Below, piece after piece: positions 24,761 to 31,804 of a DNA stretch of 62,077 nt; position 1 is the first letter of the stretch, and each line of letters starts with the position of its first letter. Origin of the DNA: a virus; the IMG/VR virus record IMGVR_UViG_3300021437_000020, positions 1 to 62,077 of that record; one strand, written 5' to 3'. The notes under the pieces are model-generated. The model had not been told where the DNA came from, did no database searches, and saw nothing but the letters and a program-made list of their open reading frames with translations. The translations under genes and the position numbers were made by a program.

Positions 24761-26355
24761 TTAAATTCTCAGAACTGACAAATGTAAAGCCAACTAGCAT
24801 CTCTCTAGATGAAAGTAAGCGTGTAGAGATTGATAAAAAAGAATACGACACTATTCACGCACAACACCACTCGGCCAAAGCTAATAATCGTACTGGTAAG
24901 TATGCCGCAGCTAATTATGTTTATATCGATAAAGAACACGGTAGAACAGGTAGTGAAGATCGCGGTGGTGTTGTAAGTCAGACATATTCACATGATGTCC
25001 ATAAACTACCTACAATAGAAAAGGCGGGTGCTAAACATTACAAATATGTTAATGAAGCATTTTATGTTGATGGCGATGAGAATGAAACCACAAAAGACCA
25101 ACGTAAGGTATACGACACACAAACCAAGGCATTCAAAAAAGATGCCAAAGAGAATGCAGCACAGAAGGCCGTGAGTGAAGCAACTAAACCAATGTCAGAT
25201 GAAGAAAAGAAGAAACCCTTTAACTATGCAGAGTGGAAAGCAAGCTCCGTTAAGCCTCGTGCTCTTCCTGGTTGGGGTAAGAAAGGCCCTATCACTAAAA
25301 TGGTAGCATCAATGAAAAATGTAAAAGAATCTGAAGAACTCGATGAAGGAAAAGATGTGCAATTAAATCATAAAGTTGGTGATACTGTTTGGGCAAAGAC
25401 CCAACATGCTTGGTCCACTAAGACTGGTAAAGTGACTAAGATTGGTCGTACACACACAACGATTACCCACAAGGATGGATCATCGGGAACATATCCACAC
25501 AAGGATGTTTCATTGGATTACCCACATAAAAATCCGTATCACGAAAGCGAAGAAATGACAAAAGTATCATTCAAAGAATTCATCAATGAAGGTTTGGCAT
25601 CTAAAATTGCTAACAAAATTATGGGAGTAGCTCCGACTAAACCAAAATATAAAGTTGGACAGAAGGTTTCCTACGAGATGCATCCACCACAAGAAGGTGG
25701 TAGTGGAACCGGTCATATCGAATCTTACAAAAATGGTCATTATCTAGTTAATGGAAAACCAATAAATCACCACGAAATAAAAAAGGTTCATGAATCAGAA
25801 GATCTAGGTGAATCTGCTCGTATGGCACCAGGCAAAAAAGTTTGGACTTCACACACAGATAGTCCAAAACAAGGTAGTATTGTTGGTAAAGATACAGACA
25901 ATAAAAATCACTATATAGTGAAACATAGTGATGGTGAACACTCAGTACATCAAGATCACATTCATTTCTCTAAGGAACATGCACAACATATTGTAGAGGG
26001 AACAGAAATGCAAGAATCATCTCCATTTGACTGGAAGGGTAAAGCATCCATCTTCACTAAGAAGGATGATACAGTATCAACAGAAACAGGTACTAAACAC
26101 AAAGGAACATATGGTTCTGATGACCATAAGGTCAAAGGTGATGGCTCGGCGCCGGTGAAACGTGGCCGTGGTCGTCCAGCTGGTTCTTATAATGGTGAGT
26201 ATAAGAAGCGTGATCCAGCAGGAAAAGCTGCTTCGGCTGCTAAGGCGATGGCATCTAAGGCAGAGGGTCTGAAAATTCGTGGTGAGTATAAGCAAGCAAT
26301 GAATGATGCAATCAAAAAGCGCCAGGCAGAGCTGCACGCAAAAACCGCTAAATAA
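24757..26355 (+). CDS. Multi-domain head-type protein with internal targeting peptide and AT-hook
   Basis: The protein has 532 aa. I/L-x-E sites recur (SLDE-S near residue 21, ELDE-G near 199). At residues 267-278 MTKVSFKEFINE repeats the targeting peptide seen at the N-termini of the 3961-7203 genes, with its own ATG at 25555. Three SH3-like barrels are suggested (HKVGDTVWAK, YKVGQKVSYE, APGKKVWTS). Near residue 470 KRGRGRPAG is an AT-hook core, and the C-terminus is Lys/Ala-helical. I infer a precursor cut by the prohead protease into DNA-binding internal head proteins, perhaps a fusion of two genes. Confidence 0.65.
   Translation: MIKFSELTNVKPTSISLDESKRVEIDKKEYDTIHAQHHSAKANNRTGKYAAANYVYIDKEHGRTGSEDRGGVVSQTYSHDVHKLPTIEKAGAKHYKYVNEAFYVDGDENETTKDQRKVYDTQTKAFKKDAKENAAQKAVSEATKPMSDEEKKKPFNYAEWKASSVKPRALPGWGKKGPITKMVASMKNVKESEELDEGKDVQLNHKVGDTVWAKTQHAWSTKTGKVTKIGRTHTTITHKDGSSGTYPHKDVSLDYPHKNPYHESEEMTKVSFKEFINEGLASKIANKIMGVAPTKPKYKVGQKVSYEMHPPQEGGSGTGHIESYKNGHYLVNGKPINHHEIKKVHESEDLGESARMAPGKKVWTSHTDSPKQGSIVGKDTDNKNHYIVKHSDGEHSVHQDHIHFSKEHAQHIVEGTEMQESSPFDWKGKASIFTKKDDTVSTETGTKHKGTYGSDDHKVKGDGSAPVKRGRGRPAGSYNGEYKKRDPAGKAASAAKAMASKAEGLKIRGEYKQAMNDAIKKRQAELHAKTAK
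26347..26354 (+). promoter_or_regulatory. Late-promoter variant GCTAAATA
   Basis: Overlaps the stop codon of the preceding gene. AAAGGAA and ATG 26380 follow. Confidence 0.45.
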
Positions 26356-26379
26356 TATATCTTCTTAAAGGAAAAACAA

Positions 26380-27216
26380 ATGGCACTATGGAACAATCTA
26401 GATACAGTAGCAGGTAAGCCAAAGTCACTGGGTCATGGACAAATTCAATCTATCACATTCACTGGTACAGGTACCGGTTATACTAACGGCGCATCGTTCA
26501 CTATCTCTGCTCCTCCAGCAGGTGGTGTTCAAGCCGTTGCAACGGCTGTTGTAGTTGGTGGAGCTGTTACAGGCTTTACAATTACAAACCCTGGTATGGG
26601 TTATACTTCCGCACCTACAGTCACTCTAGGTGGTGGTTCGGGACAGACTTTTGGCTCTGTTATCTACGGTAAGGCAAAGGTCGCTGGTATTACACAAACT
26701 GGTATCACAGATACAGTTGTATTCCTGGACCGTACAGAAGCTCAAGTCGCACAAAACCGCGCAAAGGGTTTGAAGCTACCAGGTTGGAACCGTTATATGG
26801 AGTATGTTGACAATACAGGTGCTACTCGTTATAAGGTAGAAAACTTGGTTGCAATGAGTGTTCTACCAGCAACGTCTGGTGACTTGGAAGACGCTGTTGC
26901 TGTTGATGCTACATTTACAGTGACAACACAACCTACTAACCAGTCTACAGTTACTGGTGCTGCTACCTTCACAGTGGCAGCAACAGGTGCAACTTCTTAC
27001 CAATGGCAAGTTCGTGCAGCTACGGGTGGTCAGTATGTTAACATTGTCAACGGCGCGCAAACAATCGGTTCTGCAGCAGGCGCAACCACAGCTTCTCTGG
27101 CTCTGACCGGTCAAACCGCCGGTGCAACAGGTCAGAAATACCGTTGCCAAATTTTCAACACAACTTCTGGTTCTGCTGTAACTTCTACTGCCGCTACACT
27201 GACATTCGGTACCTAA
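26380..27216 (+). CDS. Virion surface protein with C-terminal Ig-like domain
   Basis: The protein has 278 aa. The N-terminus MALWNNLDTVAGKPK and the GYTSAPTVTLGG strand repeats resemble a structural-protein pattern I recall from marine T4-type phages. Residues about 185-278 form an Ig-like fold (FTVTTQPTNQSTVTGAATFTVAATG, YQWQVR, YRCQIFNTTSG), with the Trp and Cys of the fold core visible. Hoc-like capsid display is one possibility. A good Shine-Dalgarno and late-promoter variant point to high late expression. Confidence 0.7.
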   Translation: MALWNNLDTVAGKPKSLGHGQIQSITFTGTGTGYTNGASFTISAPPAGGVQAVATAVVVGGAVTGFTITNPGMGYTSAPTVTLGGGSGQTFGSVIYGKAKVAGITQTGITDTVVFLDRTEAQVAQNRAKGLKLPGWNRYMEYVDNTGATRYKVENLVAMSVLPATSGDLEDAVAVDATFTVTTQPTNQSTVTGAATFTVAATGATSYQWQVRAATGGQYVNIVNGAQTIGSAAGATTASLALTGQTAGATGQKYRCQIFNTTSGSAVTSTAATLTFGT

Positions 27217-27238
27217 TCTTTAATTTGTTCCTTTCGTT

Positions 27239-27586
27239 ATGATACATAATGACAATGAGTATATGACTAGAGCTATGCACGCGTATGATAATATACAGTG
27301 CATAGCATTAGATGAATTCAAGGAAGACTTGTTTCGTATAGTCACAATCAAAAAGTGCATAACGAAGTATCAGCAAGGTGAGGAGTTGAATGTCAGATTA
27401 TTACTGAACAATTTTATTGTTCTGTTTAATGTATTTGGCCCAACTACATTTGAGCTACTGAAGTATAAATTAGATAAGAGTCAATATCCTGTAGCGTTTG
27501 CTTTTCTAGTAAAGATAAATCAATTACCCGACGAGGAAGCGGTCTTACTAGATCAGACAGTGGTACAACAACTAAGAGAAATATGA
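27239..27586 (+). CDS. Conserved T4-type phage protein, 115 aa
   Basis: The pattern NDNEYMTRAMHAYDNIQC...EFKEDLFRI...RLLLNNFIVLFNVFG resembles a small helical family I recall from T4-type phages beside structural or packaging genes. Function is not known to me. The stop overlaps the next start (ATGA), so it is coupled to the 244-aa protein that follows. Confidence 0.7.
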   Translation: MIHNDNEYMTRAMHAYDNIQCIALDEFKEDLFRIVTIKKCITKYQQGEELNVRLLLNNFIVLFNVFGPTTFELLKYKLDKSQYPVAFAFLVKINQLPDEEAVLLDQTVVQQLREI

Positions 27587-28317
27587 AGATTTTAGACAAT
27601 CTAATCGCGCTTCGTATCATGTGGATATTGATAACTCCATTTGAAAAGACCGATGCATTTAAATTAGGTCTAATTGATGGTGAAGGAAACTTTATTCGGA
27701 AAGCAAAGACTTCTGAAGAAAAGAATGCTACGTCGATGCTGCACCGATTGGTGTGGCGGATCAAAAAGTTTATCAATATGGTACCAGGTGGAAGTACGCG
27801 CATTGGTTCTATGGTTGCCGCGTATGCTCTGGTCCGTGAGTGTGTTTTGGCAGATAACTATGAAGCAGATACGTTCATAATTCGTGAATCTGAAATAGAG
27901 TTATCTGAAGAAGAAAAGGAAATTGGTCTCTTCATCGAACAACTAGTTGAAGATGGAATAGCCAATGTTACAGGTGCCGCGGTCAGTACTGATAAACCAG
28001 TAATAAAGAAACGTGCTAAAGGTACTTTCACAGTTAAGCGTGAAACCTTTGACAAGTTTAAAAGCGGTAAGACTAAATTCCGCCGTTGGGGTCATTATCT
28101 GAATCTGGACGATGATGTTGATCGCGCAGTATATCACTATGCCCGCAAAAATCCAAGAGGTATTCTTGTTCTTCAGGATGAAGAAGGTCGTAGCAAAGGT
28201 GTTCGCTATAGTAAACACGGTGGTGGCAACTGGCACAATATCAAACGTAAACCTCGTGATGTAGTTGAGTCATATATAGAGAATCAACTAACAGATTTAG
28301 AAGTAATTGATTTATAG
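27583..28317 (+). CDS. Conserved T4-type phage protein, 244 aa
   Basis: The N-terminal half (DAFKLGLIDGEGNFIRKAKTSEEKN...LHRLVWRIKKFINMVPGGST) is a pattern I recall as conserved in T4-type phages of non-enteric hosts. The C-terminal half is basic (KRKPRDVVES) and contains WGHYLNLDDDVDRAVYHYARKNP. No catalytic motif is visible. Its gene lies just before the spanin locus. Possible head or packaging role, but this is context only. Confidence 0.7.
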   Translation: MKILDNLIALRIMWILITPFEKTDAFKLGLIDGEGNFIRKAKTSEEKNATSMLHRLVWRIKKFINMVPGGSTRIGSMVAAYALVRECVLADNYEADTFIIRESEIELSEEEKEIGLFIEQLVEDGIANVTGAAVSTDKPVIKKRAKGTFTVKRETFDKFKSGKTKFRRWGHYLNLDDDVDRAVYHYARKNPRGILVLQDEEGRSKGVRYSKHGGGNWHNIKRKPRDVVESYIENQLTDLEVIDL

Positions 28318-28324
28318 GATTAAT

Positions 28325-28774
28325 ATGTTTGACTGGATTAACGGATCGATTGATCACATTATATTTGCGCTTATCACACCAGGTATAGTTATCGGCGCAC
28401 TGATGATGTTTCTGCAAACTTTATTGCCTACTCCACTAATTCAATGGAAAATGCCACTACTTATTGGCGGTCTTTGTCTAGTTCTTTTCTTTACTTATGA
28501 GGCAGGCAGAAGTGAAGAGGTTGAGGATGTAGAACAAAAGAACAATGCAGTTCTAATTGAGTATTACCGAAACCAAGAAAAGAAGTATGTCTTAGTTGAC
28601 AAAGTCATCACTAAGTATGTAGACAAGGTTAAAGTAGTTGAAAGAATTAAAGAGGTACCAGTAAATGTTTATGTCGACAAAATTGCAGACGAAAGGTGTG
28701 TAATAGATAGTAAGACATCTGATAACATTAGAACACTCTGGAATAATGCAGCTGACGGGCAACTACCTAATTAA
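28325..28774 (+). CDS. Inner-membrane spanin (i-spanin)
   Basis: The protein has 149 aa. Hydrophobic segments lie at about residues 13-35 and 45-60 (KMPLLIGGLCLVLFFTYEA), followed by a charged periplasmic helix (VEDVEQKNNAVLIEYYRNQEKK...VVERIKEVPVNVYVDKI). With the lipoprotein at 29436 it should fuse inner and outer membranes at lysis. ATG 28325 has AGGA upstream. Its C-terminus (ADERCVID...LWNNAADGQLP) is present a second time, out of frame, in the o-spanin gene. The last 12 bases overlap the GIY-YIG gene on the other strand. Confidence 0.75.
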   Translation: MFDWINGSIDHIIFALITPGIVIGALMMFLQTLLPTPLIQWKMPLLIGGLCLVLFFTYEAGRSEEVEDVEQKNNAVLIEYYRNQEKKYVLVDKVITKYVDKVKVVERIKEVPVNVYVDKIADERCVIDSKTSDNIRTLWNNAADGQLPN

Positions 28775-29392
28775 TTTACAATTAGAGAAATGCCATCTTG
28801 TTGCATTTCCTGGCGTTGTTTCTTTTTTACAATGGGGGCACGTGATATTCGGAACTTTTTTAATACTATCACTCATTTTAGTCTTAAAATGTTCCGTGAT
28901 ATAAGCGGTTGATTTATTTTTTTGTGCAGCACTCATTTTAGTCTTTTGTTTTTCTGTTCTTTTAGTCCCTAACAATAAAATACACTTCCATAAGTCTTCA
29001 CTCATTTTTTGTTCGTGATTTCTATTCTTTTTCGCTTCTTTTAATTTATTTTTGTGTTCTTCAGTTAGTGGAATTCCTTTGATTGCACCATCGACACCAT
29101 TTTCTGGTTTTAAATTTGCCCACAAAGATGATTCAACAATATTCATATTGTTGGATAGACTTAGTGCAGTTTTAGTTAGTTCATTTAAATCCGTAAATAA
29201 ACAAAACCACAACGTTTCAACTTTGTGAATACCGTGTTTTCTAATATGTGGTAACCATCTTCTACCAGACCCATTGTATTTCAGAACATTTTTCTTTTTA
29301 GTTTGTCCTAAATACATTAACCCTGTTTCTGTGTGTCTTTTGATGTAAAGCCATGTAGGTTCAAAGATTTTATTTTCTTGTGTTAATAGCAT
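28763..29392 (-). CDS. GIY-YIG homing endonuclease inserted in the spanin locus
   Basis: The protein has 209 aa. WLYIKRHTETGLMYLGQT followed by KYNGSGRRWLPHIRKHG is the GIY-YIG core (the second Y and G kept in MYLGQT). Helical NUMOD-like repeats follow (TEEHKNKLKEA, TEKQKTKMSAAQK), then a C-terminal zinc-finger-like CPHC...HFSNC. Free-standing Seg enzymes of T4 have this build. It runs against the spanins, is AT-rich, and has its own TATAAATA promoter and GGGAG Shine-Dalgarno, marks of a mobile gene. Confidence 0.85.
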   Translation of the reverse strand: MLLTQENKIFEPTWLYIKRHTETGLMYLGQTKKKNVLKYNGSGRRWLPHIRKHGIHKVETLWFCLFTDLNELTKTALSLSNNMNIVESSLWANLKPENGVDGAIKGIPLTEEHKNKLKEAKKNRNHEQKMSEDLWKCILLLGTKRTEKQKTKMSAAQKNKSTAYITEHFKTKMSDSIKKVPNITCPHCKKETTPGNATRWHFSNCKLIR

Positions 29393-29411
29393 AAGTATTC
29401 TCCCATACTAT

Positions 29412-29419
29412 TATTTATA
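29412..29419 (-). promoter_or_regulatory. Late promoter TATAAATA for the GIY-YIG gene
   Basis: The minus-strand sequence is TATAAATA, 19 nt before the ATG at 29392, with GGGAG between. The HNH endonuclease gene at 33571 has the same arrangement. Confidence 0.65.
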
Positions 29420-29431
29420 AAGATTGGATTT

Positions 29432-29590
29432 CAAGATGTCACTAAAGAAGCCGATGCTAAGTGTATTATTGACCCTACTACTAGTGACAATATCAGGTTG
29501 CTTTGGAACAATGCCATGCAAGGAAAACTTCCCGGAAGTACCAGCTCTACTGATGAAACAACCTCAGGAACTACAGAAACTCCCCGATAG
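29432..29590 (+). pseudogene. Remnant of an i-spanin C-terminus in a second frame of the o-spanin gene
   Basis: Reading codons from 29432 (gat at 29435) gives a peptide ending at TAG 29588-29590. Its ADAKCIID..TSDNIR.LWNNA part matches the end of the intact i-spanin (ADERCVID..TSDNIR.LWNNA), with about 19 of 29 residues identical. It has no start codon of its own. It looks like the original 3' end of an i-spanin gene in which the o-spanin gene was embedded, cut off by insertion of the endonuclease block. Confidence 0.8.
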
Positions 29591-29708
29591 TCAACTTACT
29601 CTATCGGTTATTACTGATACTGGTAAGGATAATAATGCAATTGCATTTGATATAAGAGAGCAGCTTAAAGCCCTACAAGACTGGATCAAGATACAACAGT
29701 CTAAGTGA
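29436..29708 (+). CDS. Outer-membrane spanin lipoprotein (o-spanin)
   Basis: The protein has 90 aa. A lipoprotein signal (KKPMLSVLLTLLLVTISGC) has a lipobox ending at Cys22, so the mature chain is a short outer-membrane lipoprotein with Pro and Leu/Gln-rich helical content, as expected for Rz1-type partners. ATG 29436 is chosen; TTG 29424 would add four residues before the signal. Its first 150 bases also encode the i-spanin remnant in another frame, so the ancestral arrangement was probably an embedded Rz/Rz1-type pair. Confidence 0.8.
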   Translation: MSLKKPMLSVLLTLLLVTISGCFGTMPCKENFPEVPALLMKQPQELQKLPDSQLTLSVITDTGKDNNAIAFDIREQLKALQDWIKIQQSK

Positions 29709-29761
29709 GTTCCATTCATCAGGAACCACAGGAGTATTATAACAATCAAAATTTGAACACT

Positions 29762-29782
29762 GAAATAATATCCTATTATTTC
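29762..29782 (+). promoter_or_regulatory. Perfect 9-bp inverted repeat over the primase promoter
   Basis: GAAATAATA-TCC-TATTATTTC is a perfect palindrome whose right arm contains the TTATTTC box. This could be an operator for a dimeric regulator. Confidence 0.6.
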
Positions 29783-29807
29783 CCAAAAATTATTTTGTTG
29801 TTATAAT
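29776..29807 (+). promoter_or_regulatory. Family-B promoter of the primase gene (leaderless)
   Basis: TTATTTC at 29776-29782 and TATAAT at 29802-29807 are 19 nt apart, exactly as at 35238 and 35482. The ATG at 29815 lies 7 nt after the -10, so the transcript should start at or very near the start codon. Confidence 0.65.
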
Positions 29808-29814
29808 TGAGTCT

Positions 29815-30834
29815 ATGATTGATATGTATAAACAACGCACCTATGCCTCAAGGGTTGGTGTGTATTTGAAAAACTTTAAGCAAAAAAAGGCTGAATTGTG
29901 GGAATTCTCACATTCTTGTGAGACCCAACACGGTCTTAAGGCACTAAAACGACGTGCATACATCTATAAGACACCCGATGGAAAGCAATTAAACGTCAAG
30001 TGTCAGCACTGTGGATATAGTAAGTCCCTTGCGGGATTTATTCGAGAGACCAGTGTTTCTCTATATGATGAATATCGCCTAGATGCGTATCGTGATCAAC
30101 CCGAGCGTATCGAAACAAAACCCATAGAAGAACCAAAACCCGAGATTGATGTAAATCTCGTAGGTCTTACATGTGTTAAAGACCTACCTATGTCTAGTTC
30201 GGTTCGCGGTTTTCTCGAACGTAGAAAAATCCCCACTCCTGTATACAAGTATCTTTATGTGACCAAAGACTTCTTTGGGTGGGCAAAAAGATATAATGAT
30301 AGTTTCAAGAATATTACAGTAAAAGAACCACGTCTAATTCTTCCGTATTTTACACCGAGTGGTGAGGTACTTGGCTTTACGTGTAGAGCTTTTTCACCCA
30401 AGGCCGAGCGACGATATATACACTTACGGGTGAACAAAAAGGATGAATTTATTTATGGACTCCAAACGCTTAAAACAGATCGAACGATCTATGTACTTGA
30501 GGGTAATATTGACAGCCTTTTCGTTGCTAATTCTGTTGCTGTTGGCGGTGCTAATTATAATTGTAAGTTCGTCTCCGAACATTGGAATGAGTGTGTTATT
30601 ATTCCAGATAATGATTGGAAACGCAATCCTCAAGTCGGCAAGCAACTCTATGCAGCTATTACGAGAGGAATTAGAGTCTGCTTTATGCCAGATACACTCA
30701 AAGGAAAAGACATAAACGATTATGTCAAGAATGGTCTTTCTATTGCGGAGTTGCAAACCGTTATAGAAGAACACACATATGCAGGGTTAAATGCCGTGCT
30801 TCAATTTGCAATTCATAAAAAATATAAAGGGTAA
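29815..30834 (+). CDS. gp61: DNA primase, T4 gp61-like
   Basis: The protein has 339 aa, the size of T4 gp61. The N-terminus has a zinc-finger layout (C35, H39, C63-x2-C66 in CQHCG). Residues about 205-300 form the Toprim domain: IYVLEGNIDSLFVANSV with the key Glu, and VIIPDNDW with the Asp pair. KGKDINDYVKNG is the closing primase motif. It makes RNA primers for the lagging strand with the gp41 helicase (not in the window). No Shine-Dalgarno is present, consistent with a leaderless mRNA; ATG 29824 is an alternative start. Confidence 0.85.
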   Translation: MIDMYKQRTYASRVGVYLKNFKQKKAELWEFSHSCETQHGLKALKRRAYIYKTPDGKQLNVKCQHCGYSKSLAGFIRETSVSLYDEYRLDAYRDQPERIETKPIEEPKPEIDVNLVGLTCVKDLPMSSSVRGFLERRKIPTPVYKYLYVTKDFFGWAKRYNDSFKNITVKEPRLILPYFTPSGEVLGFTCRAFSPKAERRYIHLRVNKKDEFIYGLQTLKTDRTIYVLEGNIDSLFVANSVAVGGANYNCKFVSEHWNECVIIPDNDWKRNPQVGKQLYAAITRGIRVCFMPDTLKGKDINDYVKNGLSIAELQTVIEEHTYAGLNAVLQFAIHKKYKG

Positions 30835-30835
30835 T

Positions 30836-31804
30836 ATGATTGAAAAACGACTTATTCCGGTAGCGGAATACAAAGAACCGATTGAGTTCGCCACACAACA
30901 ATTAAAGGTATTCTGGCAACCTGATGAAGTGAATGTAGAAAAAGACGTGCAGGATGTCTTGGTTAATTTTACTAAAGCAGAACGACATGGTGTAATCACT
31001 ACACTAAAGTTGTTCTCACTATACGAGACTCACGCGGGTACTGAATACTGGGGTGGTCGATTCAGGGAAATGTTCAACGGCCCAGAATTTGAACGTATGG
31101 CATCTGTATTCTCTATGTTTGAGTTAGCCGTCCATGGTCCGTTTTACAATAAGATTAATGAGTTGCTACACCTTAATGATCAGAAGTTTTATACGTCGTA
31201 TTTGGATAATCCTGTATTAAAGGAACGAATTGATTTTATTGGTGATGTCATCGATGACAAATCTGATCTGGTTTCTCTTGCTGGTTTCTCAATGGTAGAA
31301 GGTGTGATTCTTTATTCTAATTTTGCTTTCCTTAAGCACTTCCAATCACAGGGAAAGAACAAGGCACTAAATATAGTCCGTGGCGTTAATTTCTCTTTGC
31401 GTGATGAAAATCTACACTCTGTAGCAGGTGCATGGTGTTTCAAGTTAAAGAAATCCCTACAAAATCTGAGTGGTGAACAAGAAGCACAACTAGAAGAAAC
31501 TATCCGTCAAACAGCCCGAAAAATCTATGAACACGAGTGTGAAATCATCAAGATGATTTTCGAGGAAGGTAGTATCGATGGCATCACAGAGACACAATTG
31601 CGTCACTTCATCGAGAGCCGGATCAACGAGTGTCTGAAGGCACTCGGATATAAAAAGGAATTCGAAGTAACCTACAACCCCATTAGCGAATGGTTCTATA
31701 AGGCCATTGGTGACTATACATTCAATGATTTCTTTAGTGGAATTGGTAATCAGTATCACCGCGATTGGGACGAACAAGCATTTATTTGGAAGAAAGCAGC
31801 ATGA
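30836..31804 (+). CDS. nrdB: Ribonucleotide reductase, beta subunit
   Basis: The protein has 322 aa, a ferritin-like class I small subunit that carries the dimetal/radical cofactor. Visible ligands include Glu in LYETHAGTEYW, the block FELAVHGPFY with His and the radical-position Tyr, Glu in FSMVEGVILYSNF, and ExxH in RDENLHSVAG. In the first block the Glu-His spacing reads E-x3-H rather than the E-x2-H of E. coli NrdB. AAAGGG precedes ATG 30836. The gene overlaps nrdA by four bases (ATGA); beta before alpha is the reverse of the enterobacterial order. Confidence 0.9.
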   Translation: MIEKRLIPVAEYKEPIEFATQQLKVFWQPDEVNVEKDVQDVLVNFTKAERHGVITTLKLFSLYETHAGTEYWGGRFREMFNGPEFERMASVFSMFELAVHGPFYNKINELLHLNDQKFYTSYLDNPVLKERIDFIGDVIDDKSDLVSLAGFSMVEGVILYSNFAFLKHFQSQGKNKALNIVRGVNFSLRDENLHSVAGAWCFKLKKSLQNLSGEQEAQLEETIRQTARKIYEHECEIIKMIFEEGSIDGITETQLRHFIESRINECLKALGYKKEFEVTYNPISEWFYKAIGDYTFNDFFSGIGNQYHRDWDEQAFIWKKAA

